Source: Hybos culiciformis
Lineage: Eukaryota; Arthropoda; Insecta; Diptera; Hybotidae
Assembly: GCA_964007475.1 (NCBI GenBank)
Contig: CAXFZM010000342.1
Coordinates: 62,001-126,000, forward strand
Direction: 5' to 3'
DNA length: 64,000 bases
A program made the translations under genes and the position numbers. Shown here piece by piece: positions 11,462 to 23,917 of this stretch. The notes under the pieces are model-generated. The model made no database searches. It was not told the DNA's origin and saw nothing but the letters and a program-made list of their open reading frames with translations. Numbering within the stretch: the first letter of the stretch is position 1; the number at the start of each line of letters is the position of its first letter.

Positions 11462-13071
11462 TTAAAAAACTTTAGGAATCACAAATATTCTTCCGTCAAA
11501 TAATATATGACTGTTAAATGGCTTGCTAAAACCAATTTCTTCAAGATTTTTAAATACAATCTCTTCCAAATATTTTCCTACAATATAAATTCGAAAGTGA
11601 GGATCGAATTCGATCTTACGTTCTTTCAATATGATGTAGATAACCTTTTCAACTTGTGCACATACTAATATCTCGAAAAGTCTTCCATCAAGAAACAAAT
11701 AACAACCTGCTTGAAAACAACTTCCTTTAAAGATTACAGACTTTGCTGTAAAAAAACTTTTTGAACTATCAAATGGAAAAATTGTTTTTTTGGTATAAAA
11801 TATTAAACTATCTATACTTAGCAATTTTAAATTGTTCACCTCGTAAGGAGTCTTGTCAGTTTCAAACTCTAATAAACGGCTTGAGAATTTGAAACAACAT
11901 TTTTTTGCCAAAGAAAACCCTAAATTAATTCTTGAAAACGAAACTTTTGAATATTCTTTTATACTTTTGTTCTTACTTTCCTGTCGCATACAACTAATTG
12001 GTTTTAATGGACCCGAATTTCTAATAACTCTAGGATAATGGCATAAAAAATGATGCTTCGGCTTAAGATTACCAAAGCACAGGACATACAGCTTATGGTG
12101 CGATTTCACTAAATCTTCAGCAATTACTATTTCAATGAAAGTGAAAGAATCTTTTAATGAAAAGTCAACCATTTCATGTAATTTAATTAAATATTTCCAT
12201 ACGATATCATTGGTTGGTACAAATTCCCCAACAAAAACTGGTAAATATCTCAAGAAGCAATAGGACTCTCTTGCAGAAAGATGCAAGCTTTTATTTTTTA
12301 AATGATCAAATTTTACTTGACTAGGTTTGTTTGGGGTTTCAATTTCACCATATTGAAATAAATTAATTTTATTATTTAGCATTTCAAGCGAAAACATTTT
12401 TTTCTCAAATATAAAATAGTGAAGACAATTAATAATACCAAACTTTATACATCCCTCGAAGCAATCGTGCATGATGTCACCGTAAACATTTTCAGTTACA
12501 TGGAAATAAGTCAAATTATTAAGTGGGGAATTTTCCTTAACACCAGTATTTTTATAATCTTTAATTTCAGCGTCCTTGTCATAATCCTCTTTAGTTCTGA
12601 GGAGACATTCATTTTCAGAAAACATTTTTTGTGTATCTACTTTATGGCTTTTGCAAAGACGACAAAAAAGGTTATGGCTAAAAGAACCAGAAAATCCTAA
12701 AATTTTGTTAAGAGCTAAGTTATCACCAATAACTAAACCTACTAGAAAATGAACTTTAATATAACTACCGTTTACTCTAATATTAACACCATGCTCTAAA
12801 ATTTTTAAAACTTTAACTAAATCATCTAAAACTATTGAACATGGAAATTTTTTTAAGATATTCGCGTTTTAGAAGCATTGCCACAAATATATTTTCTAAT
12901 GCTGTTGGATATTTAGGTAATGTGGGAAAATGATAATAGAAACCCGCAATGGACTGGTTACCTACATGACTTCCTAAAGGATTTCCTGTCTCAAAATCAT
13001 CATAATAAAGAATAAGAGGTAAAACATTTTCGTCCTTGTTAAATCTTTTGGTTTTTTTCCTCCAAAGTTCA
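11462..13071 (-). pseudogene. CMC (CACTA-like) transposase, 5' truncated and frameshifted
   Basis: This is a minus-strand relative of the 793-residue transposase at 23,918. The first block (about 13,071-12,860) contains the Tyr-Asp-Asp-Phe and NPLGSH motifs with the first candidate catalytic Asp. The frame then breaks near 12,850. The second frame runs on through an IGDNL motif, a CRLC zinc-binding pair, the DIMHDCFEG motif and the LKPKHHF/GPLKP region to the stop at 11,462. The last 387 codons are a clean frame from Met at 12,625. The N-terminal zinc-finger part is absent. With one frameshift and a missing N-terminus it cannot make a full transposase, although the catalytic-type motifs are still recognisable. 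Assignment to CMC rests on the GD...C-x2-C...MH motif order. Confidence 0.75.
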
Positions 13072-13079
13072 CACCGAAA

Positions 13080-15000
13080 AAAAAATATACTGCTCGCAAG
13101 TACAAAAAACGACCTTAGTACAATCCCACTTGTGACAAGTAATATTAAAATTCGAAAATGTTATTACTTGATGCAAGTACTGATTTTCGAAAATTTGTTC
13201 TTTCTGTAACTTAAATGTTGTTTTCATTATATAAGTATGAAATTCAAACAACTATATTTTATTTGCCTTCAGTTTTATTTCGAAATTAATTATAGGTCCT
13301 GATGCAAAATTTTGAGGAAAACAGTTGCGTCAAGTACAAATATATTTTTGGTAATCAAAAAGTTTGTTATTAGAATCATTATTAAATTTCGATTACGGCT
13401 ATGCATTTTTTTCAACAAAATGAAACTAGTTCTTAGAAATACCTTATTAGTTGGTTCAAGTACTTTTTGTTTCTCATAAATTAAAATATTTGTATTGCAA
13501 ACATAAAATATTTAAAAGCTGTATTTTGAAACTGATTTTATTGAAAAATTCCGTATGAAAAGCATTATTAAACTTAAGGTAGGGCAATGAAAAACTTCCT
13601 ACAATAACAAAACAGTTCATAAAAATAATTTATTAGTTGGTTCATGCACTTACTTTTCTAGACAGCTTAATAATGTTTATGTGTCAAGTATGAAATATTA
13701 GAAACTATTATTTTGATTCTTCCTCTTACTAATTGTTTATTGCCACAAATGTACGATGTACTAATAAGCACTAAGACTAAACTAGCTATACGGATTTTTG
13801 GTACTTGACAAACCAAATATGAACTCACTCAAATGATAATAATGCTTGAAAGTTAAGTTTGATACTTACTTTAAATATTTTTTAGTTAAATAATATTATG
13901 CTGGAAAGTCCAATATTCCTCCCACTAAAAGGAATTTACTTTCTTTAACTATTTAATTTTTATACAAATGACCATAACTAGTTCTGACGATTGTAATATA
14001 GTTGAAATAATAAATTTCTAAAAGTAACATAATAAAAATTTGTTTTGCAGAAATACTTAATATTCTTGTAGCAACAATTTCATAATTGGTGCAAATACCT
14101 TAGAATGGAAGATTATACTGACGGTTATTTCAATATGATTGCAGCAAGAACATTCTTACTGGTGTCAAAAAGTTTGAAAATTTCTCGGAAGCACAAAAAC
14201 TTATTAAGGTAAATACTTTCAATATTGTCTCAAATCTATTATGCTTCAGAATTTATACTTCAGAAAACTATAATAATGTTTTCGTTAAAACTATTCGAAG
14301 GTTACGTTCAAACTCCTTTTTTCTTTTCAAATAAAATTTATTTATTAATATGTATGTACTAAGAATTTGCAAATAATTTAATTAAAAAGGAAATTTGAAC
14401 ATAACGCTCGAAAAGATTTCCCGATAACGTTATTATCATTTTCGTAAGTATAAATTCAGAAGCATGATGGATTTGAAACAATACTGAAAAAATTTACCTT
14501 AATCAATTTTCGTACTTCCAAAAATCTTCATACTTGTTGATAAGAATTTCCTTGTTGCAAACTTTAATAATATAAGTTCTCCCTGCAATATCAATATGTA
14601 AATATGATCCGTTTAATATGTCTTATTTGCTGCTGAAATGTATGTAAAAATTATTAGAAAAACATCAAATTTTGAAAATAAAATAAACTTTATAATTCTT
14701 TTATATAATATGTTTTACGTTTTACATGCCTACAAAACTTTTTTGAAATAAAGTTGAAAAATTAAAAATATTTAGTCATTATTTTTAATTACATAACTAC
14801 TTATAATTAGTTATTTATTGAAAATTTGATATATAATTAATGACCAACTTATTTAATTGCTTTTAGCTTAGATAGGTTGATATGTTTTATTTCAAACATA
14901 GTATTTGATCTAGAAAATATTTTTAAAACTAGCTTTCAATACAAAAATTCAAAAACTTCACCTTATGTTAAATCTCCTTTTTTTAATGTTTAGGAAATTT
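13080..15000. repeat. Subterminal motifs and non-coding part of element C
   Basis: Repeated (C)TTG...CAAGTA motifs (for example near 13098, 13130, 13170, 13330, 13455 and 13685) thin out after about 13.8 kb. The remainder to 15.0 kb is AT-rich with no open frame. The transposase that follows the accessory gene in element A is absent here. Confidence 0.5.
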
Positions 15001-17416
15001 TACCAAATAAATTTTGCAAATGCATGCACAGAAGTACACTTTTCAATGTTTCAATTACGATGTCGGCACTTTCTTGATCCTAAAAATAAATATTAACTTT
15101 GATTTAATATGTTTTATGCATATTTTCAATAAATAATTATTTAAATAAAATGAATACCTCAAATATCGATAGGAAGCACTTAGAAATCTCCAATTTGCTT
15201 GGTTGGATAATGCCTTTTGTTGCAGGATTTTTCACGGGTGGATTAGGTAGTAAAAAACAGATTAGCTGCAATGCGAGTAATTGTCGTGCATCTGAAAAAT
15301 ATATAAAGGTAATTTGTTTATCTTTTCGAATTCATGTTTTTGAACAAAATTGAAAGCAGGTACATTTATATAAAAAATTTTGAATTACGGTATACATATT
15401 TCTTAACTATAAATAATTAACTATAGAAAATTGGAAACCTACTTTTATTTGTAGAAGTTTTGTGTTTTAATATCAAATCTTGTATAGTTTTGTCTCTTTT
15501 TTTTCCGCAAGGATTATAATTTTGTCACACGATTGTTCAAAATTTCCAAATTGTGTAGTTGAATAGGTTTTCTCAAAATCACTTTCAAGCTGCAAACATA
15601 AAATGGCTTATATGATTTTTTTTTGAAAATATTTGTCTATAGGCACTTACTAATTTATACCCTTCAGCTAACTTAATCGCTGGAAAACTATCCAAATATT
15701 CTTTCGTCGAACAGGTTTCAAATAAAACGTATCGCAATCATCTATTTCTTTCCCAATTGTTAACAATTTTTCTTCCCAAAGACAAGAATGTTGTTTTATA
15801 AAAGAGAACGATTCCACTTCAGCTTCAACGTCTATTGTAGCCGGTTCAAGAAGGAAATTATTTCTGGGATCTACAAAAATAATTTTTTTTTTACAAAATA
15901 TTTAGATAATATAAAACAAACGAAAACGCAATAGTGATAGTCAAAACATAAAAGTATCAAATTTAAAAATTAAATACTTCGAGTGAAGCAGAATAAAATT
16001 TTATCATTAACTCTTAAATGTTGAGAACCTATGAATGATTTGTATTTCTATAAAGTAAGTTAAATTATTGATTAAATAAATAACTAAAAAAAATATTATA
16101 TATCTTGTTTACTTACCTTTTTCTTTTTTACTTTTTGGACAACTTCCCCGTTTCGATGAAAGGCCTACTAACTGCAAAGAAGCTCTCAAATTTCTGTACG
16201 AAGCATATAATTTTCTTCTTGCCTGACTCACCAGATGGAATAAAATATGTCGCTGTTGTTTCGGAAGGTATGATTTCAACAATTAATTTGACATACAACT
16301 GAAAATCCTCTCGAGTTATTCTGAAATAATAAATTACAGGTATTTTTAGTTTTGGGAAGAAAAAGTAAAGCAAAATATTAATAAATTAAAGATAAAGCTG
16401 TAATATGTTAAATGAAAGATAACTCTTACACTCGATCATAGGCATTTGTTAACAAGTATTCTATAATTGCTTGAGCAATTTTAGTCCTCTCATTATTTTC
16501 GATGATCTGAGATTTCTTGTTTTTTGCAAAAGCTATTTGAAGACTCACATAAGGAATAGCCAGAATACCCTACAAGCAAATATTCTTTCAAAAAATTGTT
16601 AATTATATGCAGGTTGTTTTTGGGTATGAAATGTGTAATTTATTTAAAAAAAGATATTTTCAGTTTCGAAAGTTTGCAGCAACATAAATGTTAGTTTAAT
16701 AAGGAAATGTACCCAACACCTACCAGCATGAAAAAAATGTTTTTATAAATTATTAAATTATTCTTTCTACGGTAGATGTAGCCAATGAGTTCAGCGTCAG
16801 ATGACAATGCTGAAAATTTTTCATTTACTGCAAACAAATACATAAATATGATTCAAATTTCTTCTTGGACAGCCTTCAAGATTTTAGATAGAGTATAAAA
16901 TTTTAAAATTACATAGAAGGTACTTTCATAGTACTAAACTCTTTTGCACGAGCATTAAACTATCAACTTCTAATAAAATATGTTAATTCCCCTTACGAAA
17001 AATTATTTGAAGTTGAATCAGAGTTTGATATACAGATGCGTTACAAATTTTGAATTGATACAACATTTTCACCAAAAAAACAAACAATTCTCAATCAAAA
17101 TCGATTAAGTTTTCGAAAAAATCATAATTCAAATACCTTTGCAAGGCGGAATTTAATTCCTCGAACTAATAAGTGGTAGGACATTGACATTACCAACACA
17201 CAAAGAAGCCCTACACAACGATTAATTTCTGAGATGCGTTTGAGGTTCAAATCAAAATCCGCCGGTTAGTCGTTTTTGTTGCCATCATCAGATTATTTTA
17301 TTTGACGCCACCATATTTGCTCACCATATTTACTTCAGTAGTTGTTACTGCAATTCTCCCACACCTAAAATTAAACGAAAAAAATATAGAACTTACTTAC
17401 CATTATTTGCTTCCAT
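15000..17416 (-). pseudogene. Transposon accessory gene, copy C (intron-rich, damaged)
   Basis: Exons can be traced on the minus strand by homology to the intact copy at 21.5-23.8 kb. They are 17,416-17,401 (ATG plus 13 nt), 16,827-16,724, 16,569-16,430, 16,322 to about 16,130, about 15,871-15,663, 15,593 to about 15,452, 15,291-15,158 and 15,079 to a stop near 15,000. The first four join in phase across GT-AG introns. The conserved core is present: an ITREDFQLY region matching LNRADLLYL, a KEYLDSFPAI block matching HDYLSSFPIF, and an FLLPNP block matching YLFPST. There are apparent one-base frameshifts in the exons near 15.71 and 15.48 kb, and the C-terminal quarter of copy A is missing. The N-terminus resembles neither copy A nor the SAM-containing copy D. 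Function unknown. Confidence 0.55.
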
Positions 17417-17639
17417 TTTTCAATTTTGATTACAATTCCAATCACAATCCCAATTCCAATTACAACTAAAGCAATTAAAACTCCAATTACACTTTAATCA
17501 AAATAATTAAATTATTTTTTTGATAAATAATCCTGCAAGTTGTTTTTTTTTTTAAAGTTTTGTTTTGTCAAGCTTTAAACATGAAAGGCTCAAATTTAAA
17601 ATAACTTTAATAGAAAAAACACGAAGCCGACAATATTTT

Positions 17640-18560
17640 GACGTTTTTACTTCTTATAAGTATATTTGACTTTTAATCACAGTTTTTACTTGTTACAAGT
17701 ATTCAGACATCCTGTAAAAAAGTTAAATATACTTGTGCCAAGTAAAAACTGGTGATTAAAAGTCAAATATATTTATAACAAGTAAAAACTGATCAACAAA
17801 AAACATAAAGGAGCTGAATTTAGTGTTTGGTATAATTTTAAACAGTTTTTACTTGTTATAAGTATATTTGACTTTTAATCACCAGTTTTTACGTATCACA
17901 AGTATATTTAACTTTTATTCAGCCATCCTGTAAAAAATACTTTGCCGCGTAAAACAAATGAAAGAAAATGTGTATTGTTTACAGGATGGCTGAATAAAAG
18001 TTAAATATACTTGTGACAAGTAAAAACTGGTGATTAAAAGTCAAATAAACTTATAACAAGTAAAAACTGTTTAAGATTATGCCAAACACTAAATTCTCCT
18101 TTATGTTTTTTGTTGAACAGTTTTTACTTGTCATAAGTATATTTGATTTTGAATCACCAATTTTTACTTGTCACAAGTATATTTAACTTTTATTCAGCCA
18201 TCCTGTAAAAAATACTTTGCCGCGTAAAACAAATCAAAGAAAATGTGCGGCAAAGTATTTTTTACAGGATGGCTGAATAAAAGTTAAATATACTTGTGAC
18301 AAGTAAAAACTGGTGATTAAAAGTCAAATACACTTATAACAAGTAAAAACTGTTTAAGATTATGCCAAACACTAAATTCTCCTTTATGTTTTTTGTTGAA
18401 CAGTTTTTACTTGTTATAAGTATATTTGATTTTGAATCACCAATTTTTACTTGTCACAAGTATATTTAACTTTTATTCAGCCATTCTGTAAAAAATACTT
18501 TGCCGCGTCAAACAATTCAAAGAAAATGCGCGGCAAACTATTTTTTACAGGATAAGCTTA
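17640..18560. repeat. Tandem array of palindromic units (right end of element C)
   Basis: Blocks of ACTTGT(C/T)A(C/T)AAGTATATTT and TTTTTACTTG alternate with their complements. The block CAGCCATCCTGTAAAAAATA followed by CTTTGCCGCG appears forward near 17.92, 18.20 and 18.48 kb and inverted near 17.98, 18.25 and 18.53 kb. Each unit of about 270-280 bp is thus itself a near-perfect inverted repeat, able to form cruciforms. This looks like amplified subterminal repeats. Confidence 0.85.
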
Positions 18561-18564
18561 CATT

Positions 18565-19993
18565 TGTTGTACCGAGTACTGAATATTTGACGTAATTTCA
18601 TATTTTCCTAACAGCATAACCATATAAATATTTTTACTTTCTTAGACATTATGAATAGGTTGATTTATGTTCAATAAATCCGTTGCGTACCTAACTTATT
18701 ATTATTATTATTTATTATTATTATACTTTTTAAGCCCTTTTCAAATAAATTAGGCATTGAAAATTATTTTAAAAAAAAAAAATTAAAAAAGGAGTTTTAT
18801 CTTATTAAGGTATAAATTTTTATGCAGGCTTGGTTAACTTATGTTTAATATAATATTTACTTGCTGGGGATTACTAGGCTCACCGGGTAGGGTGGTACAA
18901 TGAGCCATATGCCTAATTACAGTGGGGTCTAGTACAACACACAACTCCTTAAATAAGCACCAACGTTGCTTATAGAAAGCTGATTTTATCATGATTTTAA
19001 ATTTAGCAATCGAATTTTTTAAAAAATTAAAAATAAAGTTTGTTTCAACAATTTTTAGGCCTGTTGTTTGATTTCATAAAAATTAAAGAGAATTTCTAAA
19101 TGTTTTACTTGTAAATTAATAATATTTACGAAGACTCGAAGCAATCAATATACCTACATAAGAATTGGATTGATATGTACATAATCACACACTCGGGAAA
19201 CGAAATTGGATTTTGTTTAATAAAAATAATTAAAAAAAATATAAATTTTTAAAAATACTTATAATTCTATTTAATTTCTTAAAAGAAATTTTTTTTTAAA
19301 TAATACTTCCACATCCTGTAGATTAGGTAAAAGCAACGTTTAACACACATATTATTTATTTGTAAAAAAAACAATCTACTTGGGAAAGTTATATATTGTT
19401 CATGAAAAGCATATTTTATTTAAAGGAACTTGAAACTGTGTATATCAAGTGTATTATTTAATATAATCCTTATTAACTTTTCATAATTTACCATATAGCA
19501 AAACTTGGTCAATAATTTTTTCTTATCATAATGTAAAACTAAACTGCATAAAAAGAAAAGGTATAAAAAAATTAAAATGGTCCTATAAATTTGTATTTCT
19601 AAACGTTTCGAATATTAATATAGCGTGCTTGAATTGATATTTCTTTTCCAATTAAGGAACGATGTTGCTTAGATAAATAATTAATTTCTAATTAAGGCCA
19701 ACGTTACTTTATAAACATTTTCAAGGCTAAATTATTTTCCCACCTTTCTTTACATTTGTGTAACTTCAAAAACAAAAATTTAACTTTAATTTTTAAAAAT
19801 TTTCGGAAAATCAAAAAAGATTTTATTTCAAAATTTTGTAAAAATGAAAGCTAAATTTTTTGTTTTTGATGTAAGAAATAAGTTTGAAATACCAATGTAA
19901 ATATAATTTAGCCTTGAAAAGGTTTATAAAATTAATCGCAACGCTGCCGTTAATTAGAAATTAACGATTAATTTTAATTTATCCTAATGTATA
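18565..19993. other. Unassigned AT-rich spacer
   Basis: I see a short TTATTA run near 18.70 kb and otherwise nothing. The right terminus of element C and the rest of element B, expected somewhere here, were not found. Confidence 0.4.
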
Positions 19994-20035
19994 CACTGAG
20001 AAAACTCAGAAGTAGGCGTTCTTTTACTGCAGCTT

Positions 20036-20400
20036 CCATTCGGTTGCAACAATAATACTTACGTTGGTACAATCGAAGCTCAGTTGTTTCTACCTATGTG
20101 TAGTAATTGTAAATGAAATGCGTTTGAGGTAAGTAATTTAACGATTCTTGCTGTTATATACTACAACCGCTTGAAAAATAGTGATTCGGTTGCCGTAACT
20201 CAGTTGCAACAATCTTCTGTACAACAACTGCTTGAAAAATAGTAGCAACAGTGATTCGGTTGCCGCAACTGGGTTGCAACAATTTTCTGTACAACAACTA
20301 CTTGAAATAAAGTGGCAACAGTGATTCGGTTGCCCCAACTCGGTTGCAAAAATGTTCTAAACCACAACCGCTTGAACAATAGTGATAACAGTTATTCTCT
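20036..20400 (+). repeat. Left subterminal repeats of element A
   Basis: Units of about 85-90 bp each carry GTGATTCGGTTGCC, an ACTCGGTTGCAACAAT-like block and an ACAACNNCTTGAAA block. Their position inside the left terminus fits CACTA subterminal binding-site arrays. Confidence 0.8.
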
Positions 20401-20560
20401 TTGAAATTGAGCGTCATTGTTCATTTTATAAAAATTTTTAGTTAAAGAAGACGTGCTTCTTAAAAGAATTTAAAAAAAGTTAACAAAAAAAAAATTATTC
20501 TTTAAAAATGTAAGTAAAATTTAATTTAATATTAATTATATATTTATATTGGATAAAATG

Positions 20561-20978
20561 GAAATCACGTGTACACGACCTATTTGACTGAAACTTGAAG
20601 GACTTAGAGGCGGTGTCCAAACCTGTCCATCGAAAACCGTCTTTGGGGCTGAGGTCCCATTTCGGACATATGGCCAAATCGGGTAAAAAAAAATGGCCTT
20701 ACAAAATGTATGAAAACTTTGACGGGCCATATCTCCAAAACGATGCCGTGACTCCAAAACGTTTTTTGATGGGGGGTCGGTCGTCATGGTGTAGTAGTAT
20801 TACCCTTATCCTACGGCGTGTTTGGTCGTGGGTTCTATTCCCACCTCGGACTGGAATTTGTGTCAATTTTTCAATTTGTCTCACTGTCACTTGAACTAAG
20901 TGTTTGTGTTGTTTGGAGACCGCCTCTACTCCCTCCTCAAGTTTCAGCCAAATCGGTCATGTACACGTGATCTGCACT
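20561..20978 (+). mobile_element. AGTGCAG-family TIR element with tRNA-like cargo, inside element A
   Basis: The ends are inverted copies of roughly 55-60 bp: ATCACGTGTACACGACC, then TGACTGAAACTTG and AGAGGCGGTGTCCAAAC on the left, and the complement on the right, ending AGTGCAG outermost on the right only. The interior shares the TTTCGGACATATGGCC and TGTATGAAAACTTTG blocks with the 44.6, 57.2 and 58.4 kb copies. A tRNA-like segment sits in the middle. It lies between the left subterminal repeats and the accessory gene of element A. Confidence 0.65.
20785..20855 (+). repeat. tRNA-like sequence (SINE head)
   Basis: A TGGTGTAGTAGTATTACC A-box-like string is followed by the B box GGGTTCTATTCCCACC. 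The complementary strand translates to a GGNRTHD string, familiar from conceptual translations of tRNA-derived SINEs. The acceptor stem does not pair, so a functional tRNA is unlikely. Confidence 0.55.
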
Positions 20979-20989
20979 ATTACCCATCG

Positions 20990-21526
20990 TAAAAAAAAAC
21001 ACTACTTACGCATGTGCAATTATTAAAATAATAATTATTGAACATAGAGGAAAAATAACATATAGAAGAGTTTTTTTCATATACAAAATTTATAATTTTT
21101 GTCTCCAACATATTAATTGTATTAGTTATTTACTAAGGATATATGTAATAAAATATGTAACATAACAGACAATTATCTTCCCGCAAGAACTCGGAAGTAC
21201 CTAAAAATCACTTAAACTAATATTATCTGTTTTGTTTCGATTTTAGTTCTTTCGCTAAAAAATCAATATATTGGACTAAAACTCGTTTTACAAATTTAAT
21301 ATATGAAAAAAACTAGATCTTTATGTTATTTTTTTCTATGGTAGAAATTAATGTTTTGACTGTATATCTTTTATAAAATTTTCATTTTCCTTGAGCTTCA
21401 AGAATATATTTAGTATCATTAGATGATATTAACTAAGTTAACTCGCCTCTATGCTTTCCATAAATAGTAATAGACCGGAGGACGTATATCTATTATAATT
21501 TTATTTTTCTTTCTACAAGTACCACG
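20990..21526. other. Presumed 5' region of the accessory gene of element A
   Basis: An AT-rich stretch with no open frame. It should hold the promoter of the two-gene unit, but no motif is clear. Confidence 0.35.
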
Positions 21527-23813
21527 ATGTTTGTGAATTTAATTTTTGAAAATACATCTGGAATTGTCCGAATAAGCCCAGAAAATAACGTTTTAATTGT
21601 AAAAGAAGATTTTTATAAAGCTGGTATATAATATGTTTTCATAGATTTTCAATTTCATTTTTAAAGTATATCATATTTAATAGCGAGAACATATTTTAAA
21701 ATTGAAGAAATAGTTAACATAAAGTTTTATGACTATAAGACATCGTCTATCATCACCGATGACACGCTAGTTGATTATGTTGCACAATTTTCTTCTTCGG
21801 CAGGTTGGAAATTGGGGATATTTTGCGATGAAACAGGTTTCTTTTTGTTAAATATTAAATAATTAATTTTTTCATATGTAATTTAAATATTTAAGTTTTT
21901 TAAAGTAATTTTAAGTTATTAAACTTTTTATGCATGGTAAATTAATGTAGTTGAATAGATTAAGTAGATACTATTAATTTATTAGAAAACCTAATGAAAT
22001 ACAATTTCTATAATTCTAAATTTCTATAATTCTAACACTTGACAATTAGTTGAAGAAGTCATCGTTGAATCCGAAACTGTCCAAAACGAATCTTCATTTG
22101 TGCAGGAAGTTATAAATGAGCCGAAATTATTAAACAGCGAAACTTTAGTGCAAAATGTTGTAGAATCAGAAATTTTCAGTGTACCGTATCATACATTGTC
22201 GTGTCATACTCTTGAAGATTTTACAAATAATTGCCTTCAACGAACTATAAGCTCAATATTAACGAAGGAGGTAAATACAAAATACAAAAAGTTATAAATA
22301 CATTATTGATGAACCTAATTTTATTTACAGAAACTTGAAAAAATAGATGACATCGACTTTAAAATTATTCACAACAAATATCTTCGAAATATTTCGCAGC
22401 CTTTAAGCAATTCTGATAGAGTAAAATTAGCTAAAATCGTAGTGAAGAAAATTCTTGATAGAGATTTCCAGCTGGAGTAGGTGTTAAATGCTTTTGCGAA
22501 AATCTTATACTTACAAATGTTATTTTTTCAGATTGAACCGTGCTGACCTTTTATATCTATCAGATATCATTTCGCAAATTTTTAAAACAGAGTCCAAGGA
22601 GATTTATTACTCATCAGCTCTACACGGCCAAAAACCATCGGGTAAATTATACGACGCTTATTCCAACTACAGAAAACTTCTTTCTGAAGTAGGCTTGATA
22701 AAGAGACGTCCAAGAAGCTTAAAAACATCCGCTGAAATCGTCGAAACTCAAGGTATTATTTTAATCAATATTATATTAACTTTTATGAACTATTATTTTT
22801 TTAGACGCTGATATTCTAATCGACTACGAATACATTACTACAACAGCTCATCCTCTTAATATTATTAAAATTAAATGGGAAAAAACTTTTGAAAAAAGGG
22901 CAAATATTTTAGCCGACAAGAAAATTACAACACACGATTACTTGTCATCATTTCCAATTTTTAAATCTAATGAAAAAAACATATTTGAACTGGTATTAGT
23001 TTTATATTTTTAAATTAAATGTTTGTACAAATTAGGTTTTTTATTTACATTTATTCGAATAGTTTTATATTGACGCAAAAATTTTGTATCCTGGTATATT
23101 GGCGATTGATATGTGGAATAATTATTACATCCCAATTTTAAATAAGGCAAAAAAATCGAAAGAACCTGTAGTCAAGAACTGGATCTCAAATATTTCTCAA
23201 TATAATGAAAGTAAGAGAAAAGCAAAAATATAAATTAAAAAATTAAATAACATTATTTTCCAGATACAAAGAAAGCCATAGCATTTTTAATATTACCATA
23301 TTTATTTCCATCAACCCAAACAAAAAGGAAAACACCAAAAAGCGCTTTCAAAGCTACAAAAATTGAAGTTCAAGAAAAGTTCATAATTCATTTCAATGTA
23401 AGTTCTAAGAATTTTCATTCTGTAGTGAATTTTGTAAGTAGGTTTTGAGGAATTACACAATTTTTTATTCTAACAATTATTTTTTTTTTTAGACTTTGGA
23501 GAGCGCATCTGTGCACGAAAAGGAACTTGCTTCATCTAGTACAGGAGTACAGCCTAGGGTTGTTTTTGTTGGCGAACTCGAGAATTTGAAGGCCTACATC
23601 ACTCTTGTCGACAAGCGGTATTGGTTTGATGATCCTGTAGAGTGTGTTGCATCTTGTTTGCATCTTTATTTGGCATTGCATATCAATTACCCAACAGAAA
23701 GTTGCATTGTATGGAATTTCATCCAAAAATTTATATTTGGCGTCTGTACACCATATGATTTGAACAACGCTTCATTGCAGGCCGTAAACAACGATTTAAA
23801 GAAACTAGCATAA
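21527..23813 (+). CDS. Transposon accessory protein, copy A (nine exons, 542 aa)
   Basis: Nine GT-AG exons join with every phase consistent: 21,527-21,623; 21,684-21,836; 22,050-22,270; 22,331-22,476; 22,532-22,752; 22,805-22,992; 23,063-23,210; 23,264-23,397; 23,493-23,813. They give 542 residues and a stop. The N-terminal 84 or so residues have a ubiquitin/PB1-like look (weak) and no SAM domain. An acidic linker rich in VxE repeats follows. The conserved core (residues about 160-435) includes PLSNSDRVKLAKIVVKKIL, LNRADLLYLSDII, GKLYDAYSNYRKLLSE, HDYLSSFPIF, LAIDMWNNYYIPIL and FLILPYLFPS. The C-terminus includes VDKRYWFDDPVECVASCLHL and NLKAYITLVD. It ends 104 bp before the transposase on the same strand. 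Function is unknown to me. I recall related predicted proteins in animals annotated loosely as SAM-domain-like, which is memory, not a search. Start: first ATG of an in-phase exon. Confidence 0.75.
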
Positions 23814-23917
23814 TTGTTTAAAAATACAAATTGTTCAATTTGTTCAAATCAAGTAACATTTAATTTTAGTATAAATATAAGTATTAACTATTTTGTAATT
23901 ATAAGCAATATATTACC

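Larger units (their letters stand above)
9926..13071 (-). mobile_element. Truncated CACTA-like element B
   Basis: The left terminus begins CACGGAGAGAAATC, close to the CACTNAGARAAC termini of the complete copy at 19,994-26,844. Inside it lie subterminal repeats (about 10.0-10.75 kb) and then a minus-strand transposase (11,462-13,071). The 5' part of that transposase and the other terminus are missing. The break coincides with the CACCG terminus of the next element, so element C probably inserted here. Confidence 0.6.
13072..18560 (-). mobile_element. CACTA-like element C (transposase-less)
   Basis: The left terminus CACCGAAAAAAAAAT lies exactly where the coding sequence of element B breaks. 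Subterminal ACTTG...CAAGTA motifs occur at 13.08-13.8 kb and again, densely, at 17.6-18.56 kb, so these flanks belong to one element. Between them is a minus-strand accessory gene (15.0-17.4 kb) but no transposase. I did not find the matching right terminus (expected CGGTG), so the right boundary is approximate. Confidence 0.5.

Noticed and set aside
15150..15353. 67-codon plus-strand frame as a small gene
   Set aside because: It is antisense to an accessory-gene exon that shows homology to copy A and has proper splice sites.
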